From Formicarius rufipectus (lineage: Eukaryota > Chordata > Aves > Passeriformes > Formicariidae), in contig VXAU01000294.1 in NCBI GenBank assembly GCA_013399695.1, positions 310,001 to 374,000 of the forward strand: a stretch of 64,000 nucleotides of DNA, given 5' to 3'. Within the stretch, counting starts at the first letter, position 1, and every line of letters begins with the position of its first letter. Positions 52,388 to 63,640 of this stretch are shown in pieces. The translations under genes were made by a program, and so were the position numbers. Below the pieces are notes generated by a model. That model saw only the letters and a list, made by a program, of their open reading frames with translations, was not told the DNA's origin and did not search any database.

Positions 52388-55300
52388 GTAAAGGTAAATA
52401 CAGTCTAAAAGGGACTGAGTCATTTCTGGCAAAGACTAAAGGGGAAATCAAGATTAAATTTAAGATAGAAAGCTTGGCAGCACATTCAAGAGAAACAGGA
52501 GACAAAGGAATAATCTGAGAAAGAAAGTAGAAATTGATACAATGTAAACACAGAGCTGAAGGACAAAAAATATATAGAAAAATAAATGGGAAAATAAGGA
52601 GATATTTGACGTGAGTGGAGAAAGGATTAGGAACAGCTGTTACAAAAAAGAAAGCCAATGTCAAGAGATTAATAATCGCAGAAAGTAGATAATTTCTATT
52701 GCATGAAAATGATTCTCATAAAACTTGTTAGTACAAATAGCTTAATCATTTGACTTCAGAACCATTTCTTAAGGTTCCTAATACAGATTTTTTTTTCCTT
52801 AAAAAACACACTGGATCATCAGTTGGCATGGTACTTTCAGGAACACAGTGCAGTGTGTTACTTAACTCAGTAGGACTGCTGAGTAGAACAAGACCAAAGA
52901 TCGCTGGCTAATATGACCAAAAACCCCACCCCCAAGATTAACCATTTGCTTTGTCTGGTTGTGTTCGTTTGCAAAGGCATGTTGAAAGATTGACACATTA
53001 GAGTCAATTCTAATTCCTAGGAATATGCTCTGGAAATGAGAAAGCATTCTTTCCCTGTCAGACTTCCCAAGGTGTTTGTCATACTCCTGTTCCTTAAAGC
53101 TATACTGTAAGGCAGTCCATCCATTTTATGCCTTATCTGCTTCAGACCTCCATTCATGCCCTGTCTTTCTTCTTGATGCCTTTTGTTTCTTCCCTTCACC
53201 ATTTTGTACTCCCTCCTTTTACCAACCTCTCCCTGACACTTCACCTTGTAGGAGATGGGGTAGGAGATGCTTCCCCACTGGCAAAGCTCCATGCTGATGT
53301 TCTGTCCCTTGGTGGCTCTTTTCTTCAGTTTCATGATGGCCATTCAGAATAATTTTTCTCCCTTCTCTTTCTCAGTTCCTATTTTCCACAGTTTAAAACA
53401 CTCTCTCTTTGTGCCAGCAACTAGTGGAGGAACATTTAAGCCAGATGCCAGACGTTGTCTGTGCTCTCCCATCTGGTTCCCTCTGCTTCTGTAGTAGCTC
53501 CCAAAGCAAGAAGAAATCATCTGAGAAGAGACGCTTAGGGCATGCTTAGTCATGAGTGACTGTGATTGGTATGTTGTGCAAATTGAAGATTGTTGCTTCT
53601 AGTCCTGGGACAGTTTTTTAACAAAGGTAGCTAATCTGGCATGTTAATACTGCCCATGAGGCTAAACTTAAAGTGAAGAAGCCAGAGGTATGAAGAGCAG
53701 GAAAGATAAAGCATAAAAATTGCCTAAGCTGAAAGTAACTTTCTAATAATAAATAGTAGAAGAGAAAATTAACTCCAAACTACCATGGTTTTTGGCATAG
53801 TTAGACAGGATATGAAAAAGTGTGCTATATCTTCTGGAATTACCAGATTGAGGAGGCATTTATATGCTAGATTTTCATCACATTAATTCTGAATTTTAAG
53901 TGATCTGTGAAGTTGACTGACTGGTGTAAAGTACCTTGGATTTGAAGGCCCTTTAAAAATTGAGAACATGTTACTTTTCTACTCAGATATGCATGAAACC
54001 CATGCCAAGGAAGCAGATACGGCTGTTGAAGTGAATGGAAATTGTGCAGTTTAATTGAGGTGTTATTAGCCAGTGCCAGGTAGTTTAAATGTTAATAACT
54101 GCTTGTCCAGTGCATGCCAAATTTTTCTGTTTAGATCTTCTAGAGCAAAAATGTCAAATATTTCTAATAAGTTAATATATGCACAGACTTTCTCAAGTGA
54201 GTTTTTCAGAAATACCGGTAGTGTGAAACCAATGAATATTTCATTAGATCCGAAGATGCCTCAGTCAACAGTAACTAGATTCTTCATGTTGCTTGTCCAG
54301 GAAAGCAGCTTTGGAAAACTTTTGAAAAATACAGTGTCACTTAAGAATTCAGTTTGCAAGTCTTTCCCTGCTGATGGTAGAAAGCCATCATAGTATTTAT
54401 TATATCTAAGAAGCAACATTTGAATAAGTAATTGCTAATTTATAAAATGGAAATGGGGGAAGCTGTAGTGAACCAGGAAAATATCTGTTGTATCTACAAT
54501 TAACTGATGCAGTTTAAGTATTTGTGTTTATTTTTTACTTGTAGACTGTAGCTGAAAAATTGGATTAGATAGGCATTTTAATGCTTTTTAGTACAACTCT
54601 TAACTGAGGAATTAGAGTAGTTTTCTGAGGTTGCCTAGTCCACCCAGATCAATTGATACAATTTCTTGCCATCTCTTTTGTCCCTGTATTCATTATTAAA
54701 AAAAAAAAAGCATGACCTGTATTTTCATCTCAGAAAAGTCTAGAGCCTTTAGGAAAGAGGAGATCTGGCAACTTGAGTGTCTGGCTGGACCTGTTCGATC
54801 CTGTGGGCTTTACTGAGCTGTTGGTTTCAGACGTAAAATGCAGATCACAGTTGCAACTTTTCCTTTGGAAGTTATGATAATTCAGATACACTACATTAGC
54901 AAATTTTTACAAACTGAATCTCTGAATCTCCAGGCTGAGAAACTGAGGATAGTTAGGTTTGTGTAACCATGAATTTTAGATGAGAGTCAACTCTTACATC
55001 ACTGAATTTCATGCATCATCTGGAACTGGACATCCTTACTTTCCTTTCATTCTTTAAAACTAGGAAAAAGTCTTTCTATCAGGGAGGCATCCAGTGTGAT
55101 TTTCTTTAATAAAAGCATTTGTAGAAGTCTTGTATATGGTGTTACTGGCTAAAGAAAATGTCACCCTAGTCTTTCCCCAAAAGAAGGAACATTGCAGGAA
55201 GCATTTATTGTCCTGTGAAATCATCATTATGTAATATTTATGGATTAAGTACTATCTGCTTTATCCTATTATTCTTGGAAGTCCAGAATTCTCATAGCAC

Positions 55301-55585
55301 AGGAGGGCGTTGAAGCAACAATTGCATGAGCAGAAGTATTTGATCCTGGATTTCTGTCAGGGTGAATTTGACAGTGTTTTATAATTTTGAAGACTGTTAG
55401 AACTAAGCCTAGTTTCTTTCTCTTTGTCTGTGTAAATTGCCTGTGTGTAACAGCTGCCTTATAGAAGTGTAGTAGCTTACAAGACGAAGGTTTAAATGAG
55501 TAACCTTGGGCACAGAAATTAATACACAGGATGAATGGCATCACCCCTAGATCAGTCTGATTTTCAGAAAGAGCAAACAAGAGGA

Positions 55586-56251
55586 CGCAGAGAACTACAG
55601 GCTGGTCAGCCTTACCTCTATCCCTGGAAAGGCGATGAAGCAATTATTTGGAAAATTATTCCCTGGCCCGTGAACAACAAGGTGATTGGGAAACTCATGC
55701 TCAACCAACCCTGATAACTTATGCAGTGGTACAAAATACAGCTTGAGGCCAGTAACCAGTGTTGTACCCCAGGTATCAATACTGTAACTGATCTTGTTCA
55801 ATGTGCTCGTTAATGATCTGGGTGATAAGGCAGATGGCACCCTCAGCAAATTTGCTGATGACACCAAACTGGGACGAGTGACTGGTATGCAGAGGGTCAT
55901 GCTGGCCCCCAGAGGGACCTCCCTAGGATGGAGGTAGGAGGGCTTGACAGGAACCTCATGCAGTTCAAAGGGGGCAAGGACAAACTCCTCCATCTGGGGA
56001 GGAACAGCTCTATTCATGACTTTATGCTGGGACCACCCAGCTTTGCTCCAGGGTGACCGTGTGCAGCAATGTGCCCTGGCAGTCAAGAAAGTGAATGGTA
56101 TCCTGGACTGTGTTAGGAATTCTGCCAGCAGATCAGGAGAGGTGATTCTTCCCCTTGGCTGTGTCCAGTCCTAGGCTTCATCATACAAGAGACATGAGCA
56201 CACTAGAGAAAGTCCAGCAAAGGGCCACAAAAATCTTTAGGGGACTGGAGA
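55586..56251 (+). mobile_element. CR1 LINE reverse-transcriptase region, sense, internally deleted
   Basis: It begins inside ORF2 (gagaactacaggctggtcag, then 'tctatccctggaaaggcgat'), which encodes the NYRPVSLTSIPGK step of CR1 reverse transcriptase. It later shows the 'ttgctgatgacaccaaactg' block (FADDTKL, the catalytic YADD-box equivalent) and 'cagcaatgtgccctggcag', and ends near 'ctttaggggactggagacc'. Between the first and second blocks roughly 200 bases expected in CR1 are missing, and stops and frameshifts occur, so it is dead. The CR1 3' end is absent here. The loss is therefore a later deletion and not ordinary 5' truncation. Confidence 0.88.
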
Positions 56252-57525
56252 CCATGACCATTTTATGTCCGTGCCATAGTCCAGATTCAACTTGATTGCT
56301 CTTTAACTCTGACTTTAGGCTGCTGAGATGGGTTTAGATTTTTCATTTCCATATTGATCTTTTCTTCTGTCACAGATAAAGTAGTAAAAATTCACAGAGC
56401 ATCTGTTTGCAGGATAAGTCTTCTCTTGTTTAAAGAGTTTCAGTCTTTTAGAAATGCTAAGTGTTGTTCATTAAGTACTTTGGTTAGTCGCCGCTGCTCA
56501 CCAAAGACAGGAACATCTCTTAGCTATGGCATTGTCTTTACAGTATCTGCAAATATTCCTTCCTTGAACATCTGCTGCAACTCAAGAGACTAAAATGCTA
56601 AAGAGGTGCTATTGAATTTATGTATTTCTACATCATTTCACCACTATAGGTAGTGTGGTTTGTAGCTGCCTTGCTGAATTTCATTATGAACATGATTTAC
56701 ATTCTCCAGAACCCATTGTAGATGGGGCATACCTCTTCAATCATTACTCACAAACATCTGTGAAATATAGCTGAAGTGCTCTCCCACTCTCATTTCATAC
56801 TCTAATAGCTGAAATGTTACCAGAATCTTACAGCATCTCCCTCATCTCACAAGATGTCTTTGTAATTAAATCCATGGAAATTATTAGAAGCAAATGTTGC
56901 AAGGAGGGAGCCATTTCTCCATTTCTTGGTAGGAGGATGGCCCCTCCATGGAGAGGAGTTGCCCTAGGAACAGCCTAAAACCCAGGAGTTTCCAGTCTTG
57001 AAGGGGTAAAGTGTGTTGGAACTTAGAGCTGTTCATCTGGCATGCAAACATATTTTTCCTATGCATTAAGGCTTATGTATAAACAGGCATCACACCAGTA
57101 GTTCTTATTAAGCTACTTATATATTTTATTTTTATTTTGTGACAGTGCTGCTTGATTTTCACCATGAACTTTTATCTCTACTCATGCAGAAAGTCCAGTC
57201 TGACAAGTTGAGCTTTAAATGGGTGGTTAGCCACCAAAAGGCAGTGAAGAGTTTACTGCTGCAGACTGAACTCTGAAGGTAGAAAGACAGCTAATTCTGA
57301 TTGGGCCAAGGAATACCATACAATTCTCTCAAAGGTCTGAGTTGAGTATGCTGTCAGGTACTCTGGGTTTCTAATCTATATTCAGTAATTAGTTAGGTCT
57401 GCTTCACCATCTTCATCCTTATTGTCAAAGGAAACAGCTGCAGGTTTTGGTAGTAATAGTAGTATTGGCGATGAACTGAGCACTACATTTTTGTGAATTT
57501 GTGCAGTATATCTGTGTTTTTCTGA

Positions 57526-57541
57526 TTTTTTTTTTTTTTTT
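57526..57541. repeat. Poly(T) tract, 16 nt
   Basis: A run of 16 T followed by aagg. It would pass for a splice acceptor pyrimidine tract but has no AG followed by an open, recognisable exon. Confidence 0.75.
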
Positions 57542-58797
57542 AAGGATTATCAAACCTCCAGAACCAGCCATGCTGCATGGCCATAGATATTTACTAGTTA
57601 ACCATCAGACTAAGGAGAAGTCTGGCATTTATTACTGTTTAATAAGAATGACTCAAAGGCTGGTCTATGCACGTAAATGAAAGACATTCTTTATTTGTAT
57701 AAAACATTTATGATCTCTCTCAGAGTTAGGAACAGAGGCCATTCGATGCTGTTTGCTTTTCATAGTGCTGGAAGGGAACACCTAACAGCACTATTAGCAT
57801 AATATAGTCTTCTGAGAGTTGTAGCCATATGTCTGGGCTGTCACTGGATACATCAGTAAGGCTTTTGAAGAATTGTTGAAATCTTTAAGGCTTTTTCTGC
57901 AGAATGTTTTGGCCTTACTTGGATTAGGCTCAGGAGCTAGCTTTCATGTTGTGGAGTGGGTGGCAGGTTTGATATGTTAAACATCAGTTTAATGGATGAA
58001 AACTATTCAGGCCCTCACAGCTGGCCTGCTGTATGCACACTGGTTTGTAAATACTGATTGCTGTTTTCATCTTAATGAGGGATCTACTTATCTGATTTGG
58101 GGTTTTAAGTTTTGCTTTTTCTGCCAATTTTCACTCTCTTCCCTTCTAGCTGTAAACAGCTTGATTTGTTTTTGAAAGGGGGAAAAAATTCTTCCATTCC
58201 TTTACAGTGTTTGTAGAAAGAAACATTAGCTTAGAAAAGGCCATGTAAATTAATTTGTTTAATGTATTAGATTTTGCTATATTAAATGGAAATGCTTCTC
58301 CAAGTCTGTGGTGGCTTCTGAAACTTTTCTGAAAAATGTCCATATTTCGAGAGCATACAGAGCAGCTACCCTGAGGTTAATAGACGTGTTTACCTAATAC
58401 AGTATTTTTGCATCTTCAAAATTGGATGTCTTGCTATTGCTGTTATGGGGTCTTTAAGAAGATTCTGATCAGTTACCTTCACTTCTTAAGACCACTGCAT
58501 GCTGAATTCTGTAATTTTTACAAGTGTGAATGCTGATTTGAAAAAGGTGGAGTTGCCCTGCAAGAGCAGCATTTTTTTTGAGACCTGTTGACTTTATGGT
58601 TTCTGTGATTTCCACACTGTTACAGGGTTCTGTACTTGGGAGCTTTGTGCTAGCAAAGAAACTTGAGCCTGGATGGTCTCCATGATTTATGCACCAGTTA
58701 CAAAGATGCTGTGTGGGTCTACAGAGTACATGCAATGGCCCTAGAGACTAAACACTCCTTTACATGTGTGGCACAAGCTGTTTCATTACTTGGGGTT

Positions 58798-59933
58798 TGT
58801 GGTGGGTTGACTCTGGCTGGATGTCCTCCTCTCCTTAGCTGATCAGGGAAGAGGAAAAAAGAATTATAAGGGGAAAGGCTCAAAAGGCTAGGATATAAGG
58901 AGATAAGGATAGGGAGAGATCACTTGCCAACTACTGTCATGGGCAAAACAAAGTTGATTTGGGGAACTTAATTTATTACCAATCTAATTGAAGTAGGATA
59001 ATGAGAAATAAAAAATAAATCTTAAAACACCTTCCCTCACCCCTCCCTTCTTCACAGGCTCAACTTCACTCATGCTTTTGTTTATCTCCTCGCTCACAGC
59101 AGTGCAGGGGAATGAGGAATGGGATTGCAGGCAGTTCATCAGATACTCTCTGCCGCTCCTTCATTCTTAGAGGGAAGACTCTTCACATGCCTCCCCTACT
59201 TCAGCATGGGGTCCCTCCCACAGGAGACAGCACTCCATGAACATCTCCAGCGTGTGTCCTTCCCATGGACTGCAGTTCTTTGCACACTACTCCAGCATGA
59301 GTCCTTTCCATGGGGTGCAGTCCTTCAGGAACAGACTGTTCCAGTGTGGGTCACAAGTTCTATGGGGTCACAAGTCCTACCAGCAAACCTGCTTCAGTGT
59401 GGGCTCCTCTTTCCATAGTGCCACAGGTCCTGCCAGGATCCTTCTCCAGTGTGGGCTTCACATGAGGTTACTGTCTCCTTTGGGTGTCCACCTGCTCTGG
59501 CGCGGGGATCATCCACAGGCTGCAGGTGGATCTCTTCACCATGGACCTCCATGGGTTCTAGGAGGACAGCCTGCCTCACCAGGGTCTTTTCCACTGGCTG
59601 CAGGGGAACCTCTGTTCTGACACCTGGAGCACCTCCTTCCCCTCCTGTACTTATCTTGGTTTCTGCAGATCTGTTTCTCTTGCATATTCTCACTCCTCTC
59701 TCTGGCTGCAGTTGCTGTTTTGCAGTTGTTTTTTTTTTCACTGCTGCCTTAAATGCGTTATCCTAGAGGTGGTAACACTGATGCTCATGGGTTTGGCCTT
59801 GATCAGTGGTGGGTCTGTCTTGCAGCCAGTTAACATTGGCTCTGTTGAGTACAGGAGGAGCTTCTGGCAGCTTCTCACAGAAGCCATCCTTGTAGTCCCC
59901 CCTACCAAAACCTTGCCATGCAAATCCAGTGCA
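58798..59933 (-). mobile_element. Solo LTR of an avian endogenous retrovirus, antisense to MAN1A2
   Basis: This 1136-bp unit begins TGTGGTGGGTTGACTCTGGC and ends caaatccagtgca, so it is bounded by TG...CA. It matches, in order, an LTR type I recognise from bird genomes. It has short internal repeats built on 'ccagtgtgggtc/ccagcatgagtc' units (about 59.2-59.45 kb), a conserved 'aatgagaaataaaaaataaa' stretch, and a terminal 'accaaaaccttgccatgcaa'. On the minus strand a polyadenylation signal AATAAA lies at 58977-58972 and a TTTAAG box near 59750, so transcription of the LTR would run right to left. No gag, pol or env sequence is adjacent, hence a solo LTR from recombination. I found no clear target-site duplication (gggtt left, gcaat right). 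Open frames inside it are not genes. Confidence 0.85.
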
Positions 59934-61448
59934 GCAATGTGTCTGGAAGAGTGGTAAGGCAGCTAAGTAATTCCCAGTTATTCTTCTGTTACTTGGCAGG
60001 GTCAAAACTCTCAGTCTTTGTAGTTGTGTCTGTTGTACAGAGCATTTTTAGATGCTGTAGTGATGACTGCAGCAATCTCAGTAATGTTTTGTTATTAGTT
60101 ATCCTTATCACCAACTTTTTCCTAGTAACTAACTTGGCTTTCTTTGCTCCATTTCAATGTTATTTTCTGTTCATGTCCACGGAAAAAAATATTATTTCCT
60201 TTTCCTTATTGTAGCCTTTAATATACTAAAAAGTCATTATCTTGTCCTTTCTTGAGCATCTTTTATCTGGACTAAATAACCCCAATTCTTTTACTGTTTC
60301 TTAATAAGCTCTATTTTCGAGGCAGCCATTCATTTTTTGTTTTTCTTTGTTCTTGCCTATAGATTTTTTGAAATGCATTGCCTGTCAACAGGAAACTGCC
60401 AAGGCTAAAATAGAATCTATCCTTTCAACCTGTTTTAAAAAAAATAAAAAATATTATAAGTAATCATGTTGTCTGATACCAGCACATTATTTGAAAGCTA
60501 GAGCCTGAGGCTTTTACTGTTGTCCTTATGGTAAGTCTGAAACTTGCTAAAAGAAGGCATTTTAATGAGCTCAGCAGTGCACTCTGAACACACAAAAAGC
60601 AGCTTACCCACCTCCACTTGCTACGTTTCTTTTTCCAACATCTCTCCAAATACCCTCTTGTGGTCACCTGGCCCTCATGAAATCCTATGGAGCTGTCTCC
60701 CAGTTCTCGCTCCAGCCTGCGTAGGTAAACCCTGTACTAAGTTCTCAGTGGTTTTGTTATACAGAAGCAGCAGCAAGGTAAGACTGAGATGGCAGTAACA
60801 GAAAGTAAAGTCATGCCTTCGGACAGTTTTTTAAGTGTTTCCTTGCATTTGGTCTTGGGATGAGAGGGATGTAGAGAGAGTTTTATACCTTCTGATGCTA
60901 AATCAGTGGTATGTAGAGTCCTCGATCCAATGGAGGTGACAGGAGGGTGCCTCTAATCGTAGAAAGTCTTGGCAGGTACTGCTAAGAGCATGGTTGTCTG
61001 AGCCAGCAGTTACTGATGGTGCTCTCTTGCTGAAATGGCCCAGTGACTGCTTTGCTTTTTCTGTCTTGTCTAGATTCATGCACATTTAGGTCAGGTCAGC
61101 CTTTACTTCATACAGTTCTACTAAAGACTCCTTCGATACTATAGCTTGTTCCTTAGATATTGTAGTACATTTCAAACTGATTGAACACTGGATAGCAGTA
61201 TGTAAATAATTAACCATTAAGAATATTCTTCTAGTAAGGATATTGTAGGGATGTTCTTCCACTGAATATTCTTGCCCTATTGCTTCAGTATCATTTATTA
61301 GTGAGTAATGCATTAGTCTGTAGCACTTTCAGAAGGTGCAGGATCCGAAAGCTGAAGCTAAACAAATTCATGCTACAAATGTCTTTCCAAACTATTTACC
61401 ATGTAACTGGTCTCTTAACATCATTCTGTTCTTGAATAGATGTTGAAG

Positions 61449-61474
61449 CTTGTGTGCACTTGTATGCACACAAG
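61449..61474. repeat. Perfect 10-bp inverted repeat with 6-nt loop
   Basis: CTTGTGTGCA is followed by the loop CTTGTA and its exact complement TGCACACAAG. The stem is short. It is not followed by a T run, and no miRNA-length arm extends beyond it, so it is probably a chance or TG/CA-slippage hairpin. Confidence 0.6.
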
Positions 61475-62283
61475 TATGCACCTTTTAGATGACTCTGTAG
61501 ATAGTTTTGTCTGGTCTTGACCCATCTACTACTTAAAAATCTACAAGTTTCATTTGAATTTTTGACACTTATCTGTAGATGTAAATCAGGTAGTTTATAT
61601 GTAACTGGGCCAAGAATGAGCTTTTAGGTCTCTTCATGGTTTCTTTTTCCCCAGTTACGATAGACTGCACACGTATTATACCTCTTCCTTAATCTATGCC
61701 TTCCTATTTTGACTTGGTCCTTTATTTAAGGTCAGAGCGTTTTCTGAATTTTACTGCTAAATTTCTGCCTATTTTCTCAGACTGTCTCTTGTCAGTTTCT
61801 TTGCAAAAAATTATTCAAGCTGTGTTGCCATTGTTACTTCACAATTCTATCAAATCATATCTGAAGTATCCTCTTTTTCAGTTTAGACATATCCCATCTT
61901 ACAATTCATTTGGAGTACCTCTGTAAAAGTTCTTTTTCCTGGCTCATTGCTTTCAGATCCGCCTCCATTTTTCCGTACTACACTGCATCAAATACAATTA
62001 GATGTCTTCTTTAATATTTTGTTCCAGTTTATTTTATGTCTCACTAGTCACCTCCTCAAACATGAGGGTACTGATTTTTCCCACCTTCGTATGAAAAACA
62101 AAAATGTTCTTGATTGCTTATTTTTCAGTTTGCTTCTCCAGTGCGCATTTATTCTGTTTTCCTCCTGTAGACTTCATAAAAGGGAGAGCTTCCTTTTATA
62201 AATCCAACAAAGCTATCATGCAGTCCTTTTTAAAGATCTAATTATTCTTGATTATGTGAGTAGTGGTCAGGTAGTTGACAGAA

Positions 62284-62448
62284 TGGTAGAATATTGCAGG
62301 TCTGCCTTGACAGTCCCACCAACGGAGACTTTCTGCTGTGCCTTTTGCAACCAGACTTGCCTATCTCGCATTGGCCTTATCAGCCATCAGCACACTTGCA
62401 GCAAGTGTGGGTAGAGGCCTCCCAAATCTTCATTCGCGAAGTCTAGCC

Positions 62449-62499
<51 letters not shown>
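62284..62499 (+). mobile_element. 3' end of an RTE-like LINE with (ATG)n tail
   Basis: One frame ending at the TAG near 62411 encodes TVPPTETFCCAFCNQTCLSR and then IGLISHQHTCSKCG. This is a C-x2-C...SRIGL-x-SH-x3-C zinc-knuckle-like motif of the kind found at the C-terminus of RTE-related LINE reverse transcriptases. Only about 35 bases of 3' UTR follow (including aaatcttcattcgcgaagtc), then about 16 copies of ATG at 62449-62497. A C-terminal finger, a tiny 3' UTR and a trinucleotide tail together are the hallmark of the RTE clade. CR1 ends in an ATTCTATGA-type repeat instead. The copy is severely 5'-truncated; sequence left of ~62284 is not recognisable. Clade assignment rests on motif memory, not on an alignment. 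Confidence 0.6.
62449..62497 (+). repeat. (ATG)16 microsatellite
   Basis: Sixteen perfect ATG units, probably the expanded 3' tail of the LINE just upstream. The poly-Met open frame over it is meaningless. Confidence 0.95.
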
Positions 62500-62660
62500 G
62501 CGGATCAGGAGGACTGTTGAATCTAGCTCCCCACTTCTCTTAGTACTACCTAAAACTAAACCTTGTGACTAAGAACACCATCCAAATGTTCTTGTAACAT
62601 TTGGCTGACACATGTGCACATACCTTTGGTGTGCATCTGGAAGCTTCCTATAAAGGACTC

Positions 62661-62760
62661 CATCCATCCATCCATCCATCCATCCATCCATCCATCCATC
62701 CATCCATCCATCCATCCATCCATCCATCCATCCATCCATCCATCCATCCATCCATCCATC
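62661..62760. repeat. Perfect (CATC)25 tetranucleotide microsatellite
   Basis: Exactly 100 bases of CATC without an interruption, 163 bases after the ATG array. The perfect purity suggests a young and highly variable locus. Open frames reading it as Ser-Ile-His-Pro or Met-Asp-Gly-Trp repeats on either strand are artefacts. Confidence 0.97.
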
Positions 62761-63545
62761 CCCACTGATGTTGTTTTGAGACTCTTCTGCAAAATTTTTA
62801 GGCATTAGGGATCTGCCGAATAAACCTCATTTGGAAAATGTGCTTCATGTAGGCTTAGAAGGAGCTTTCTCCCCATTGTTCATTTATTTAACAGATGTTA
62901 GGCTCTAATAAGGCTATTACAGATTTATGTTCCAAAAGTAAGTAGAAACAGCACTAGAAATGAAAGAGATTTTGTCCTGTCAGTAATTTCTGTGAGTAAT
63001 CAGACTGGGAGGGAAGATTAGCCCTGTAATTATTTTTTTATATGTATTATCAATGAGGGAAGAACTGCAGGATACTGCATATATGGTTTTGCATAGACAA
63101 TGTTCATAAAAGAATAGGAACTCTGTCTGCACTAATCTCATTAAAAAGATATTGGAAGTTTGTTAAAATATTCAGGTAGGAGAGTTGTGTCTTGATTTTC
63201 AGTTATCAAATATGAAGTATTTAAAGACTGCTTCAGAAAGCACTTGAAATTAATAATGTCTATGGAGGGAGGTGGGAGGAGAGCTGATACTCTTCTGTAA
63301 TAGGAATCTAAGAACTATTGCTGGAGAGCTTGGAAGGAAAGAAATCAAAATGACAAGTTTGCTTTTCATTTTCAAATCTAAACTAAATTTATAAAGTGAG
63401 CAAGTGGCAAAAAATTACAACTTAATATGTTTTTTACAATGTAAAGCTTTTCTAATACAAAGAGGTGGGTGGGGCAAGGAAATTTCATCGTTCTTGGAGA
63501 TAAATCAGACTTCGTAACTATTTGCAATTGATCCTACTATCTTAG

Positions 63546-63640
63546 GTTTTCAAGATCAAAGCAGTGCAACTGGCAGGAAAACTACTTCCAGCCTTCAACA
63601 CACCTACGGGTATACCATGGGCAATGGTGAATCTGAAAAG
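63546..63640 (+). CDS. MAN1A2: MAN1A2 exon 6 (GH47 catalytic domain)
   Basis: This 95-nt exon encodes 31 residues plus two bases: VFKIKAVQLAGKLLPAFNTP followed by TGIPWAMVNLK and AG of a Ser codon completed in the next exon. LLPAFNTPTGIPWAMVNLK is strongly conserved in Golgi class I mannosidases and lines the glycan-binding side of the barrel. It should correspond to about residues 286-317. Compared with the mammalian protein as I recall it, Ile becomes Val at the start and Glu becomes Gly in QLAEKLL. The second position also varies in the MAN1A1 paralogue, so the change is probably tolerated. The acceptor is ctatcttag and the donor is AAAAG|gtaatg, leaving a phase-2 intron. The catalytic Glu of the SSILAEFGTLH motif is expected in the next exon, outside this window. 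Confidence 0.96.

Larger units (their letters stand above)
39198..63545 (+). other. MAN1A2: MAN1A2 intron 5 (phase 0, ~24.3 kb)
   Basis: It starts gtaagg and ends atcctactatcttag. This is the repeat-rich part of the window. It holds CR1 fragments (42722-43350, 43443-43505, 55586-56251), a possible tRNA-derived SINE relic (~42470-42620), a solo ERV LTR (58798-59933), an RTE-like LINE terminus (~62284-62499), a perfect (CATC)25 array and several long T or A tracts. The intervals 39.2-42.4, 43.5-46.9, 47.2-55.5, 56.3-58.8, 60.0-62.2 and 62.8-63.5 kb contain nothing I can assign with confidence. The many short open frames there show no recognisable protein. Confidence 0.85.

Noticed and set aside
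53017..53553. Cluster of overlapping open frames on both strands, considered as a retropseudogene
   Set aside because: Pyrimidine-rich sequence explains the lack of stops. No recognisable protein, poly(A) tail or target duplication.
55595..56086. 163-codon minus-strand open frame, the longest in the window
   Set aside because: It is the antisense of a sense-oriented CR1 reverse-transcriptase fragment.
59119..59766. Several overlapping open frames on both strands with repeated Trp/Cys/Gln motifs
   Set aside because: All lie inside the solo LTR, whose GC-rich sub-repeats keep several frames open. LTRs do not encode these proteins.
62449..62760. Regularly repeated units considered as a CRISPR-like array
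   Set aside because: Pure 3- and 4-base microsatellites without spacers, in a vertebrate genome.
62556..62808. Tandem-repeat 'proteins' of Met-Asp-Gly-Trp or Ser-Ile-His-Pro
   Set aside because: Translations of the (CATC)25 microsatellite.
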